Positions 26,802 through 35,886 of a stretch of DNA of 64,000 nucleotides are shown one piece after another. This DNA comes from an uncultured Marinifilum sp. (GTDB taxonomy: Bacteria > Bacteroidota > Bacteroidia > Bacteroidales > Marinifilaceae), in contig NZ_OY781918.1 in NCBI RefSeq assembly GCF_963677195.1, positions 980,923 to 1,044,922 of the forward strand. Direction: 5' to 3'. Each line of letters begins with the position of its first letter. Within the stretch, counting starts at the first letter, position 1. The notes under the pieces were generated by a model that had not been told where the DNA came from, made no database searches, and saw nothing but the letters and a program-made list of their open reading frames with translations. Position numbers and translations under genes: made by a program.

Positions 26802-28508
26802 TTATATTTTTGTTGTTGAGATTCTATTTTTAGAAGTATCCAATGGTGTAATCAGGCTAACGTATTTTTTAAAATCTTCTTTATTTCTTCTTTTTCCCGT
26901 TCGTTGCCTGTTGTTGTCAAAGTGATCGATAATGGTAAGACTCATTTCTTTTTTTTGAGCTTCCGAGAATAATTCATTAGGGTTTTCAGTAGAAATCACT
27001 ACAAAGGGATTTTTTTCAGGAAGACTTTTTTGAGTTTTTAAATTCCACTCTTTAACCTCTTTCCCAATTTCATATACCATTTCTATGCGAAAATCATATT
27101 CGCCAATACTATAATAGTTGTACTTGTTTATTTCAGGATGATTCCTGATATTGGATATGTTCTTAAATTTTGGGTTTTTATTAAGGATGCCTCCGGTATG
27201 CGGAATAATAAACACAACTATCACAAGCATAAGTGCTGCCATGCTAAGTAGCATTCCTCTCACATTTTTGTTGATCCAGCAAATTATTAAAACAACAAAA
27301 ATAAGCTCAGCAAAAATAGAGAAGATAGCAAAAGTATGAATAGACATTAGTTTTTGTTGTTGAAACATAAGAAAGGTTACTATTGGAATAGAAAAAGCTA
27401 CAATAGCAATTGTCCAGATATTGATTCCAAATAGAGCTCTGTCTATTTTATTAGAATTGTTGTCTTTAAATACCAAATACAGGTGCTGGAAAAATTGTCC
27501 GGCTAATAATGTACTTGGAATTAGAACAGGAAGCAAGTAACGATCTTTTTTTTCTGGAATTAGCGAAAGAAGAACGACAGATGAAAGTGTCCATATCAAT
27601 GCAAATTTGTATTCTTTTTTTGCCTTAAAATTTTTGAGAGCATAAGGAAACAGTAAGCTGGTAAATATTGCCAAAGTCCATATGCCCGATTGAATGGGAA
27701 AGTTCCAGTAATAGTAAAACGGGCGAACGTGTCGGTTCATCCATGAACCAGATTCAAGCTTGGCTACCGCTGTAGCTTCTTGACTATGAGCTATTGAAAT
27801 GTAAATGGGCCACCAAAAACTAATGATCGCAAAAATGAACAAACAAAGCACAATTGGTTTCCAGTGTTGTATTAATTGTTTTGGTTGGTAAATCGCAAAA
27901 TAGGCAATTAGAAAGGGAAGCAAGAGAGCATAAAATGCTACCGGACCTTTACTTAGGAATGATAATCCTAACAAAACACCTGCAAACGAAAACTTAATCC
28001 ATAAATTTTTATTGGTATGATTTTTTAAAGCACTATGAATAATCCAGATAGCAGCTAACATGAACGAGTGACAATAAATATCCCAGGTTCCTGTTCTGCT
28101 CATATAAAGTATATAAAAGCTTGTAACAAGTATAAGGCTGTTGGTTAGCGCTTTTATTCTGTTCCCATTTAAACTAAGGGTAAACCGATACATGAAAAAC
28201 ACCGTTAGCGATCCCATTATTCCTGCCGGAAATCTTAGCATAGTCAGGTTTTCCATGCCAAACCACATGCCAAATAATGCGGTTATCCAAGTTGGAAGCG
28301 GAGGTTTGGCCAGTCTTAATTCTCCATTCATGCTTGGAACCAACCAGTTTCCTTTTTCTATCATTTCGCGAGCGGTAACAAAGTTTCGTGCCTCCATGAT
28401 ATTTACAAAAAACTCGCTGTTGAAAAGAAAAAAGGAGATGTAACATGCAATAATCAAAATTATAGCATGACTGTATCGATTGTTATCTATTATTGAATCT
28501 AGATTCAT
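26802..28508 (-). CDS. ArnT-like glycosyltransferase (GT83/PMT superfamily)
   Basis: 568-residue membrane protein with about 11-12 membrane segments and a periplasmic C-terminal part. The first loop has the GT-C signature: EARNFVTAREMI (catalytic Asp/Glu-Arg pair region near residue 39) and LRLAKPPLPTW near residue 64. Such enzymes transfer a sugar from undecaprenyl phosphate to lipid A on the periplasmic side, as ArnT does with aminoarabinose. It overlaps the upstream LAB_N gene by four bases (ATGA), indicating coupled translation. The sugar is not known. Confidence 0.87.
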   Translation of the reverse strand: MNLDSIIDNNRYSHAIILIIACYISFFLFNSEFFVNIMEARNFVTAREMIEKGNWLVPSMNGELRLAKPPLPTWITALFGMWFGMENLTMLRFPAGIMGSLTVFFMYRFTLSLNGNRIKALTNSLILVTSFYILYMSRTGTWDIYCHSFMLAAIWIIHSALKNHTNKNLWIKFSFAGVLLGLSFLSKGPVAFYALLLPFLIAYFAIYQPKQLIQHWKPIVLCLFIFAIISFWWPIYISIAHSQEATAVAKLESGSWMNRHVRPFYYYWNFPIQSGIWTLAIFTSLLFPYALKNFKAKKEYKFALIWTLSSVVLLSLIPEKKDRYLLPVLIPSTLLAGQFFQHLYLVFKDNNSNKIDRALFGINIWTIAIVAFSIPIVTFLMFQQQKLMSIHTFAIFSIFAELIFVVLIICWINKNVRGMLLSMAALMLVIVVFIIPHTGGILNKNPKFKNISNIRNHPEINKYNYYSIGEYDFRIEMVYEIGKEVKEWNLKTQKSLPEKNPFVVISTENPNELFSEAQKKEMSLTIIDHFDNNRQRTGKRRNKEDFKKYVSLITPLDTSKNRISTTKI

Positions 28509-29155
28509 TTTTGTTGATTTGCAGAGTTCAATTGAAGTTTATTTTTCCTAATTAGTATGATATTTCGGGCATAAACAATGATCCCAAATCCTTGTCCGAT
28601 AAACAATACCGGATCTCTACGATAAATGGCGTAAGATAAAATCATGCACGAACCTGCAATACTGATAATCCAGAATCCCATGGGAAGACAAGATTCGCCT
28701 ATGTGTTCAGAATAAATCCATTGATATATAAAACGAAATGTGAATGTGATTTGTCCCGCTACTCCCCAAATGAGAAGCCAGAAAGGAATGTTTTCATTTT
28801 GAAACAATTGCTGATAATTTAATTCCCAATTTTTAAGTATGCATACAAGGGCCATTGCAGGAGTTGCCAAGGCTACAAAGCGTGTAAGTAAAGGAAGTTT
28901 TTTCCATTGATGTTGAAGTTGTAAATTCCGAATATAAATGGAATAAGCAATGATCTGTCCAAGAATGATGGCAAAGTCGTTTCTTAACAGTCCGTATACA
29001 AATAACAGCCAGGAAGCAAGAATGCTTAACTGCCAAAAAATGGTTGGGGAGAGCGAATTACCCGCTTTTTCCGATTTAATCCATTGTACGATTAAACGCG
29101 CAGAGAATAGCACTTGGGCTATGAAACCAATTGCATAGGTAGAAAGGTTTTCCAT
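28505..29155 (-). CDS. LAB_N domain membrane protein (lipid-sugar carrier candidate)
   Basis: 216 residues from the ATG at 29155, which overlaps the GT2 stop (TAATG). It contains two copies of the small membrane domain found at the N-terminus of some lipid A disaccharide synthases (about residues 5-75 and 120-195); each copy has the SARLIVQWIKSEKAG- or FRFIYQWIYSEHIG-like stretch. There are about six membrane segments. Given its position between an ArnC-like and an ArnT-like gene, a role in moving or presenting the polyprenyl-phosphate sugar is plausible, analogous to ArnE/ArnF; this is inference. A longer reading from 29218 is unlikely because it overlaps GT2. Confidence 0.75.
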   Translation of the reverse strand: MENLSTYAIGFIAQVLFSARLIVQWIKSEKAGNSLSPTIFWQLSILASWLLFVYGLLRNDFAIILGQIIAYSIYIRNLQLQHQWKKLPLLTRFVALATPAMALVCILKNWELNYQQLFQNENIPFWLLIWGVAGQITFTFRFIYQWIYSEHIGESCLPMGFWIISIAGSCMILSYAIYRRDPVLFIGQGFGIIVYARNIILIRKNKLQLNSANQQK

Positions 29156-29889
29156 TATCCTTGATTTACAATTTTGTAATTTATGTAACGTTTTTTCATC
29201 CAGCGATAGGCAAAACAATCTTTAAACGGACCTATCAAACGATTAAAGAGGTGATATTTTGCTTCTCCTGCGATTCTTGGGAAATGCCGAACGGGTACTT
29301 GTTTTATTTCGCCATCCTGAAGCATAATTAGTGCAGGAAGAAAACGATGCATTCCCGTAAAAAACGGAATTTTTTTTGCATAGCTGATTTTCATTATTTT
29401 TAAAGGACAGCCAGTATCTTCGGCGGTATCTTTGGTCATGAATCGTCGAAAACCATTGGCAATTTTAGAACTCATATTTTTCACAAAACTGTCTTTCCTG
29501 TTTTGACGCACGCCAGTTACCAATGCAAAATCGTGTCGGTATTCCATCAGTAAATCAAAATCGAAAGGAGTGGTTTGTAAATCAGAATCGATATAACCCA
29601 CATATTCGGTCTTGGCATGATCGATTCCTGCTTTAAGAGCAGCACTTAGCCCCATGTTTTTGCTCAATTGAATGTATTGAAATCGATCGGAGCTTTTACA
29701 AATGGCCTCGATAAATAGTTGACTGCTATCTGAAGAGCCATCGTTCACGAATAAAACTTGTGAACGATACGGAGAAACAGAGAAATAGGAGTTGAATTCT
29801 TCTTTTACTCTTGATAGATTATCTTCTTCGTTATAAACTGGAACTACAATTGTAAGTTCAAATTTTGGTAGGAAAATGTTATCACTCAT
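29155..29889 (-). CDS. Glycosyltransferase family 2, ArnC/DPM-synthase-like
   Basis: 244 residues from the Met at 29889. GT-A fold: LTIVVPVYNEEDNL at the start, the NDGSSDSS motif near residue 45, KAGIDHAKTEYVGYIDSDLQTTP with the metal-binding DxD near residue 90. It probably loads a sugar onto undecaprenyl phosphate at the cytoplasmic face. Unlike many ArnC proteins it lacks C-terminal membrane segments. An in-frame ATG at 29922 falls at the predicted transcription start, so 29889 is preferred. It is the first gene of the four-gene operon that ends with the epimerase. Confidence 0.85.
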   Translation of the reverse strand: MSDNIFLPKFELTIVVPVYNEEDNLSRVKEEFNSYFSVSPYRSQVLFVNDGSSDSSQLFIEAICKSSDRFQYIQLSKNMGLSAALKAGIDHAKTEYVGYIDSDLQTTPFDFDLLMEYRHDFALVTGVRQNRKDSFVKNMSSKIANGFRRFMTKDTAEDTGCPLKIMKISYAKKIPFFTGMHRFLPALIMLQDGEIKQVPVRHFPRIAGEAKYHLFNRLIGPFKDCFAYRWMKKRYINYKIVNQG

Positions 29890-29926
29890 ATCTGCCGTTT
29901 CGTTTGTTTCAATAAAAATCATGAAA

Positions 29927-29962
29927 CAAAATAAAACAACAGATCTAACAAAAATCTAACAA
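29927..29962 (-). promoter_or_regulatory. Response-regulator box and -7 element, GT2-led operon
   Basis: Read on the minus strand: TTGTTAGA-TTT-TTGTTAGA (29962 to 29944), nine bases, then TTATTTTG (29934 to 29927). The order and the nine-base gap are the same as at 25605-25640. The upstream half-site overlaps the stop codon of the histidine kinase gene. Confidence 0.78.
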
Positions 29963-31212
29963 TCTGGTAACTGGAAAGTAAAAGTATGTTTAAAATCCTT
30001 AAAAACATATTGTATTGAAATACCGTAATGGTCGGCAATTTCTTTGACAAGAGCCAAACCTATACCTGTTGATTTTGTGTTTTTACTTTCTTTATAAAAC
30101 CGCATGAATATCGATTCGGGTTTTTCAATAGTACTTTCACCATAGTTCGATATGCTAAATTCATTTTTGGCTATTTTAATCTCAATAATTTTACTGTTAG
30201 GGCTGTAATTTATTGCGTTGGTTGTAATGTTTTGAATTAAAAGGCTTGCTAAACGTTTGTCCATCTTTACCACACAATCGTGAGAAACATTAATATCTGC
30301 AATCAGGTTGCGATCGTAAAGAATATCTTCCAAATTTTTAACGCGCAACTTAATAAGTTTGTTTAAGGATATTTCTTCAGTTTCGTTAAACTGTCCGTGA
30401 TCAATTTTAGCTAGAAGTAGAAGAGCTTTTGTTATTCCCGATAATCTTCCAGTTGAAAGATATATTTCTCGTATAGACTCAATTGTATCATCATTCAAAT
30501 CAGTTTTTGAAAACAGATTTTCACATTTGTTTTGGATAATTGCCAATGGCGTTTGTAGTTCATGAGCGGCATTGGCCGAGAATTCTTTTGATGCGCGGTA
30601 ATCTTTTTCTAATCGACTAGACATTCTGTTGATTACGCTATTTAAATCGTCGAATTCATGAATGCCGGTTTTGTTTAATTGAAGTGTAGAACCAGATGTA
30701 AAGGAGTAGTTTTTTAATATTTCCACATTTTCATTAAATGTTTTCCAAAGAATAGCATTCATTTTATGGGTGAATAAAAATGCCAAAACAAAAATAAGAC
30801 CTAATACTGTTGTAATTAAAGCTGTAAAAAGGGAAAATATATCATCAAACTCCATTAACATTTGCCTGGTAATAATTTTATAATGTTTTCCGTTGAAGGA
30901 TTTGTATATTACAAGTTCTCTGAAAGGAGCTAATTCATCCTGAATTGCATCGTGTATCAGAGTATCTTTTGTAGAGCCTTTTCCTATTTTTGAAACAGAA
31001 ATTTCTTCTGCAATATCGGTTGGATAAACACTTTGGAAATTACCTTTTTGTTGTACTGTTTCTGCAATTAATTCGGCTTCAAGTAGTAATTGTTGATCAA
31101 TTTCTTCTTTTAAAATGAAATTACTCATTAAAATAATAACGATATCAGCTACCAAAAATGCTAATATTCCATACTTTAAATAAGTTCTGTTAATTTTTGT
31201 AAGTAGTTTCAT
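29956..31212 (-). CDS. Sensor histidine kinase (envelope-modification system)
   Basis: 418-residue membrane histidine kinase. Membrane segments lie near residues 11-34 and 127-148 and enclose a periplasmic sensor loop of about 90 residues. Next come a HAMP-like linker, the phosphorylation site His217 in NAAHELQTPLA, and an ATPase domain with N332 (TNAINYS) and TGIGLALVKEIADHYG. The architecture matches PmrB/QseC-type kinases. It lies 2 bp downstream of the response regulator gene and immediately upstream of the lipid-sugar operon, so it probably senses an envelope signal such as cationic peptides or metal ions; the signal is unknown. Confidence 0.9.
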   Translation of the reverse strand: MKLLTKINRTYLKYGILAFLVADIVIILMSNFILKEEIDQQLLLEAELIAETVQQKGNFQSVYPTDIAEEISVSKIGKGSTKDTLIHDAIQDELAPFRELVIYKSFNGKHYKIITRQMLMEFDDIFSLFTALITTVLGLIFVLAFLFTHKMNAILWKTFNENVEILKNYSFTSGSTLQLNKTGIHEFDDLNSVINRMSSRLEKDYRASKEFSANAAHELQTPLAIIQNKCENLFSKTDLNDDTIESIREIYLSTGRLSGITKALLLLAKIDHGQFNETEEISLNKLIKLRVKNLEDILYDRNLIADINVSHDCVVKMDKRLASLLIQNITTNAINYSPNSKIIEIKIAKNEFSISNYGESTIEKPESIFMRFYKESKNTKSTGIGLALVKEIADHYGISIQYVFKDFKHTFTFQLPDC

Positions 31213-31214
31213 TT

Positions 31215-31898
31215 TTAGTGAATTTCAAGTTTGTAGCCAAAGCCATGAACTGTTTTAATATAGTTTTTGCCAGTGTGCTCTTTTAATTTTTTTCGTAAGC
31301 GATTAATATGAGTATAGATAAAATCAGAATTGTCCATAAATACCGAATTTTCACCCCATACATGTTCAAATAAGCTTTCTTTAGTTAAAACCCGGTTTAG
31401 ATTTTCAATAAAATAAAGTAACAGATCATATTCTTTTTTGCTGAAATCGACTTTTTTTCCAGCTATTTCTATAGATCTATCGGGTGTGTTAATTTCAACA
31501 TCCTCAAAAATAATATTCATTTTATCAGTATGAAAATTACGCCGTAAAAGTGCATTTATTCGGGCATTTAATTCTGATAAATGGAATGGTTTTACCAAAT
31601 AATCATCTGCGCCTAAATTTAAACCGTCAACTCTGTCCTCTAATTTTTCACGTGCCGAAATAATAATTACTCCTGTATTTTCCCAAACCGATTTTATAAA
31701 GCTGATGCAATCCAGTCCATCACCATCGGGTAATCCTAAATCTAAAAGAATAACAGGAAAAAATTTTTTATCAAAGATTACTTTGGCTGCAGAAATTGAA
31801 GTTGCTGTGGTACAATTAAAACCAGAATTGTCAAGAAATTCAATAATGGTTTTTAATAAATTAGTGTCATCTTCAATTATTAAGATTTCTTTTTTCAT
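31215..31898 (-). CDS. OmpR/PhoB-family response regulator
   Basis: 227 residues from the Met at 31898. The receiver domain has the acidic pair Asp10-Asp11, phosphoacceptor Asp53 (ILLDLGLPDGDG) and the conserved Lys in LVKPFHL near residue 103. The winged-helix DNA-binding domain follows (DFSKKEYDLLLYFIEN, VHGFGYKLEIH). OmpR-type regulators bind direct repeats with an 11-bp period, which is what lies in front of the GT2-led operon and the sulfatase-fold gene. An upstream Met at 31922 sits at the predicted transcription start and is not preferred. Confidence 0.92.
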   Translation of the reverse strand: MKKEILIIEDDTNLLKTIIEFLDNSGFNCTTATSISAAKVIFDKKFFPVILLDLGLPDGDGLDCISFIKSVWENTGVIIISAREKLEDRVDGLNLGADDYLVKPFHLSELNARINALLRRNFHTDKMNIIFEDVEINTPDRSIEIAGKKVDFSKKEYDLLLYFIENLNRVLTKESLFEHVWGENSVFMDNSDFIYTHINRLRKKLKEHTGKNYIKTVHGFGYKLEIH

Positions 31899-31926
31899 GT
31901 TTTCTTTTATTTCAAATTGCACATAA

Positions 31927-31934
31927 CAAACTTA
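31927..31934 (-). promoter_or_regulatory. -7 element of the response regulator gene
   Basis: On the minus strand TAAGTTTG, a perfect TAnnTTTG, 28 bp upstream of the start at 31898. This spacing supports that start codon. Confidence 0.5.
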
Positions 31935-32023
31935 CTAAAAGCAAAGAATATTTTTCCTATGAAGTTTTATTTTCCAAATTTCTGTAAATTCGAGCCAATA
32001 AACGATTCATAAAAATTATACGG

Positions 32024-33361
32024 ATGAGTAAAATTCGCAATTATTTTAATTTGATAATGAATTTCCTTAGTAGAGGAGTTTGGAACATGCGTTTAAAAGA
32101 TTTATCTGGACACCGGTATTTTCTTATTCGTCAATTGCGAATTTACCTATTGTCTATTAAAGGTTTTTACGAAGATAAGTGTCAGTTAAGAGCTTCGGCA
32201 TTAACGTTTTACTCTATATTGTCAGTAGTGCCTGTTTTAGCAATGGCATTTGGTATTGCTAAAGGCTTTGGCTTAGGTGAAAAACTCGAGAAAGAGTTGG
32301 TAACAAACTTATCGGGACAACAAGAGGTGTTAAGATTTTTAATGGAGTTTGCTAATAAAATGCTGGAAAATACCGAAGGTTCTTTAATTGCAGGCTTGGG
32401 TTTCATTATTTTATTCTGGTCGGTTATTAAAATGCTGAGCAATATCGAAGAATCGTTTAACGATGTTTGGCAAATTAAAAAAGCTCGAACCTGGGGACGG
32501 AAATTTAGCGATTATACCGCAATTATGATTTTTGCACCCATTCTTCTGATTGGATCTAGCGCCGGAACAGTAGTTCTTAAAACGATGATACAGGAGTTTA
32601 CTAAGGGAAATACACTATTAGAAGCTGTTGGTCCTTACCTTACCTTTCTTATTAATTTGGCACCTTTCTTTCTGGTTTGGGTTTTGTTTACTTTGTTATA
32701 CACTTTTATGCCCAATACACACGTTAAATTTAAGTCGGGCTTGATAGCAGGAATTATAGCCGGAACAATTTATCAGATTTTTCAGGTTTTGTACATCGAA
32801 TTTCAGGGAATGGTAACAACCTACAATGCCGTGTATGGTAGTTTTGCAGCCTTGCCATTGTTTTTAATGTGGTTGCAGCTTAGTTGGTTAATTGTGCTTT
32901 TTGGAGCCGAAATTTCTTTTGCCGAGCAAAATGTTGAAAATTATGAATATGAAGCTGAATCGACCGAAATATCTTATGATTATAAACGTTTGTTAAGTTT
33001 GTATGTATTGCATTTAATTGTGAGAAATTTCGAGAAAAATGATGTGCCCTTGCTTTCTCAGGAAATATCTCATAAACTAGAGATGCCAATACGTTTGGTG
33101 CGGGAAATTCTATTTGAATTGAATAATTCAGGACTTATATCTGAGTTAATGACCGATACCGATAAGCAAATGGCTTATCAGCCTGCTTTCGATATTAATA
33201 AAATGACAATTAATAAAGTAACCGATGTAATGGAACAAAATGGTTCTGATAAAATTCCTGTTTTAGAAACCGATACTTACTCTAAACTTAAGAATTTAAT
33301 GGACCAATATCGACAATCGGTTTCACTCGATCAAAAGGAGACTTTATTGAAGGATATATAA
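32024..33361 (+). CDS. YihY/BrkB-family membrane protein
   Basis: 445 residues with six membrane segments in the N-terminal 320 residues, including the family stretch CQLRASALTFYSILSVVPVLA near residues 55-75 (cut here to its key part ALTFYSILSVVP) and AVYGSFAALPLFLMWLQLSW near residue 275. The C-terminal 120 residues form a cytoplasmic winged-helix-like tail (IRLVREILFELNNSGLIS), an extension common in Bacteroidota members. The family was once called ribonuclease BN by mistake; its function in the envelope is unsettled. Divergent from the two-component genes. Confidence 0.85.
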   Translation: MSKIRNYFNLIMNFLSRGVWNMRLKDLSGHRYFLIRQLRIYLLSIKGFYEDKCQLRASALTFYSILSVVPVLAMAFGIAKGFGLGEKLEKELVTNLSGQQEVLRFLMEFANKMLENTEGSLIAGLGFIILFWSVIKMLSNIEESFNDVWQIKKARTWGRKFSDYTAIMIFAPILLIGSSAGTVVLKTMIQEFTKGNTLLEAVGPYLTFLINLAPFFLVWVLFTLLYTFMPNTHVKFKSGLIAGIIAGTIYQIFQVLYIEFQGMVTTYNAVYGSFAALPLFLMWLQLSWLIVLFGAEISFAEQNVENYEYEAESTEISYDYKRLLSLYVLHLIVRNFEKNDVPLLSQEISHKLEMPIRLVREILFELNNSGLISELMTDTDKQMAYQPAFDINKMTINKVTDVMEQNGSDKIPVLETDTYSKLKNLMDQYRQSVSLDQKETLLKDI

Positions 33362-33440
33362 ATAATTAGCAATTAAGAATGATTAATTAGTAATTTCTTG
33401 ATTTTCAAATTTCATATCTCACATTTCATATCTAGTTAAC

Positions 33441-33674
33441 ATGATATTTATTTTCGGAGCAAACGATAAAGTCCTTGAAAGACAACAGCAATACGCACAA
33501 GAGCATTGTAGCAATTGCAACAATACCACCAATTGGATATTGGAAAAGAATGCAACTTATGCAAGTCTTTTTTTTATCTCGGTTTTACCGATAAAAACAC
33601 GTTATATTTACTATTGCCCAATATGTAAAAATGGACGCAAGCTTGAAAAAGAAGAGTATGAAAGAATGAGATAA
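33441..33674 (+). CDS. Small zinc-ribbon protein
   Basis: 77 residues with two cysteine pairs, CSNC near residue 23 and CPIC near residue 61, forming a zinc ribbon around a hydrophobic stretch (YASLFFISVLPI). It resembles short zinc-ribbon family proteins in Bacteroidota, usually annotated as unknown. It follows the YihY gene by 79 bp. Confidence 0.65.
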   Translation: MIFIFGANDKVLERQQQYAQEHCSNCNNTTNWILEKNATYASLFFISVLPIKTRYIYYCPICKNGRKLEKEEYERMR

Positions 33675-33816
33675 TAAATAATTGGTTCTAGTTGTTTAGC
33701 GTCGAATAATATAAGTTAGTTATATGCAATTGTAAAAAAGGATAGGTGTAGGAATTTCCTGACTCTTCTTTCATTCTAACTAAAGACGCAGAAATTTCAT
33801 ACTTTGATCGGTTATT

Positions 33817-33824
33817 TATATTTG
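33817..33824 (+). promoter_or_regulatory. -7 promoter element upstream of the DUF3781 gene
   Basis: TATATTTG, a perfect TAnnTTTG, about 100 bp before the start at 33926. No clear -33 element. Confidence 0.35.
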
Positions 33825-33925
33825 GGAGAGATGATCTTGAGATTTTTTTCAAATGGGGGTAATTAAGCCTAGTTTAGGTTTAAGTAATTGATATAGAATG
33901 ATTTTAGTGAATAATAAAATGGGCT

Positions 33926-34216
33926 ATGAATAATTACAAATCAGATATTTTAGATAATATTTGTTACACAGACTTAGTTTATAAAAGGATTAACAAAAAA
34001 TTAAACATAGAACTTTCAAAAAATGAAATTGAGGAAATGATTTCTGCAATTATCAAAGAAACAGATGAATCAGAATTTCATAAAAAGGGAAAGAATATTT
34101 ATATAAGCAACAAGGAACTAAATGTTAGGCTTACAATTAATTCGTTTACTACCAGAATAATAACAGCAGATCGTTTTTATAGTAAACCTTTACTAATTTC
34201 TAAAAATAGAAATTGA
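33926..34216 (+). CDS. DUF3781-like small protein
   Basis: 96-residue soluble protein. The stretches LDNICYTDLVYKRINKKLNI, KGKNIYISNKELNVRLTIN and TTRIITADRF fit DUF3781, a family of unknown function found in scattered bacteria. No membrane segment or catalytic motif is visible. It is isolated between a 250-bp gap and a convergent gene and could be an acquired cargo gene. AT content is higher than in neighbours. Confidence 0.6.
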   Translation: MNNYKSDILDNICYTDLVYKRINKKLNIELSKNEIEEMISAIIKETDESEFHKKGKNIYISNKELNVRLTINSFTTRIITADRFYSKPLLISKNRN

Positions 34217-34291
34217 TCAAGTAATGCATATTATTAACAAGATGCATAGTAACAAATCAGTTCCACATTTAGTCTTCCTAAAGCATCATAT

Positions 34292-34321
34292 AAAAAAAGA
34301 CCTGCCCAAAAGGACAGATCT
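34292..34321 (-). terminator. Terminator after the KamA-like gene
   Basis: On the minus strand, AGATCTGTCC-TTTT-GGGCAGGTCT (G-U pairs tolerated) followed by seven T. Confidence 0.82.
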
Positions 34322-34355
34322 ACATCATAATATATCTTTATAATACTAATGTGTT

Positions 34356-35630
34356 TTACTCTTCGTAGAAAAATTTATCAGCGAAAGCTGGTTTTAAATC
34401 GTCTAACCAAAGTGCTTTAGCATCGTATTTTGCAAAGAAAGGTTTTCCTACCCAATCGCTGTTTCTTCCCTGAATAAAGTTAAGAACAAATACTTTCTCA
34501 CCATTAATTTCGGTAATACCAGATACTTGTACTTTACCAGGATTAGCCGACATGCTTGGTCCGCGAACAGTACGGCACACACCGCTAACCTGAGTATAGG
34601 CTTTACGGTAAATATCATAAGCCTCCTCAAGGGTTATCGCAAAATATTCCTGAGCTCCCGTTTCACGAGCAATAAACATGTAGTAAGGAACCATTCCCCA
34701 GTCTACCTGTTTTCTCCACATGCGTGCCCACATGTCACCATCGTTGTTAATGTGTTTCATAATTGGCGACTGCGTACGGATAACAGCACCTGTGGCACGA
34801 ATATTTTTAACAGCCTGAGCAACCGCATCGGTGCTCATTTCGTTAATATGGTTAAAATGTGCCATTATAGACAGATTCAATCCATTATCGCTAATTTTTT
34901 TGAATACATCTAGTAATTGCTGTGCATCCTCGTCGGTAGTATATCGGTATGGCCAGTATCCCAGAGTTTTTGTTCCAATTCTTATGGTTCTAAGGTTTGG
35001 AATATCGGCTGCAAGAATCGAATCGATATAATTCTCAAACATTTTTGATTTCATTACCATAGGATCTCCTCCGGTAAATAGTAAATCGGTTATCTGAGGA
35101 TTTGCTCTTAGGTATTCAATAACCAAATCAACCTGTTTCATGGCAAATTTAAGCTCATCAATACCGGTGAATTGTGGCCAGCGAAAACAAAAAGTACAGT
35201 AAGCATGACATGTTTGTCCCTGCGAAGGGAAAAACAACATGGTTTCCTGATATTTGTGCTGAATACCAACTAATTTAACACCATTTAATTCTGGTACATT
35301 ATGAACCTGTCCGGCAGGATTAGGGTTCAGCTCCATTCTTATTTGGTTGGCTGCTTTTGTAATCTCGGGCCGAGAAGCTCCGCTTCTAATTAATTCGGCC
35401 ATACGATTATAATGTTGGGCCGATAACATATCTTTCTGAGGAAAAGTAAGGATGAAAATTGGATCTTTTTCAAAATTATTCCAATCAATCAATTCATCAA
35501 CTACATAGTTATTTACTTTAAATGGAAGAACCTCTCCAACCACTTCAATATCAAAAATCTGTTCATCACTCAAATTACTAATCTGAGGAATTTTCTTAAA
35601 GGTCTTCAGTGTGAAAGCTCTATACTTCAT
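34356..35630 (-). CDS. KamA-family radical SAM protein (lysine 2,3-aminomutase-like)
   Basis: 424-residue radical SAM enzyme. The iron-sulfur cluster ligands are Cys141, Cys145 and Cys148 (CHAYCTFC), followed by the SAM-binding FTGGDPMVM near residue 185. Lys366 (ANPGKVQVSG) is the candidate for PLP binding, as in lysine 2,3-aminomutases. It may convert lysine or a related amino acid to the beta form, for osmoprotection or catabolism, but the closest characterised function cannot be fixed by eye. No partner lysine-fermentation genes are nearby. The gene has a leader of about 250 nt with predicted structure. Confidence 0.82.
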   Translation of the reverse strand: MKYRAFTLKTFKKIPQISNLSDEQIFDIEVVGEVLPFKVNNYVVDELIDWNNFEKDPIFILTFPQKDMLSAQHYNRMAELIRSGASRPEITKAANQIRMELNPNPAGQVHNVPELNGVKLVGIQHKYQETMLFFPSQGQTCHAYCTFCFRWPQFTGIDELKFAMKQVDLVIEYLRANPQITDLLFTGGDPMVMKSKMFENYIDSILAADIPNLRTIRIGTKTLGYWPYRYTTDEDAQQLLDVFKKISDNGLNLSIMAHFNHINEMSTDAVAQAVKNIRATGAVIRTQSPIMKHINNDGDMWARMWRKQVDWGMVPYYMFIARETGAQEYFAITLEEAYDIYRKAYTQVSGVCRTVRGPSMSANPGKVQVSGITEINGEKVFVLNFIQGRNSDWVGKPFFAKYDAKALWLDDLKPAFADKFFYEE

Positions 35631-35633
35631 AGG

Positions 35634-35880
35634 CTAATATCCGGTTTTGATGTTTTAACAAGCAATCGCGTTGTGAAACGATTGCATTAGCTGTAATGTG
35701 TAATTCAAAATCAAGCTATTGGGATATGGTAGCGCAGTATTGTCGTTAACTCAACAAGAGTTAACGGCTGCAATTGAGATTCCCAAATCATTAAGATAGG
35801 AAAAAATAAGGTATATTCCATGTAAACTGTTCACCATCAGCTGTAATAGGAAGATTATAACCTTAGTGTATCAAATAGCT
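35634..35880 (-). ncRNA. Candidate structured leader of the KamA-like gene
   Basis: The promoter at 35887-35917 predicts a transcript start near 35881 and a 250-nt untranslated leader. Complementary segments can nest: AATAGCT (35874-35880) with AGCTATT (35714-35720), TCCCAA (35781-35786) with TTGGGA (35719-35724), and the perfect hairpin CGTTAACTC-AACAA-GAGTTAACG (35744-35766). A repeat resembling ATTACAGCTRATG occurs twice. No known riboswitch class was recognised. Confidence 0.4.
35744..35766. other. Perfect hairpin in the KamA leader
   Basis: CGTTAACTC and GAGTTAACG, nine base pairs, loop AACAA, no T-run on either side. Confidence 0.7.
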
Positions 35881-35886
35881 GTGGCA

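Noticed and set aside
29890..29922. Upstream ATG as start of the GT2 protein
   Set aside because: It would lie at or before the transcription start predicted from the -7 element; the Met at 29889 gives a normal leader and a family-typical N-terminus.
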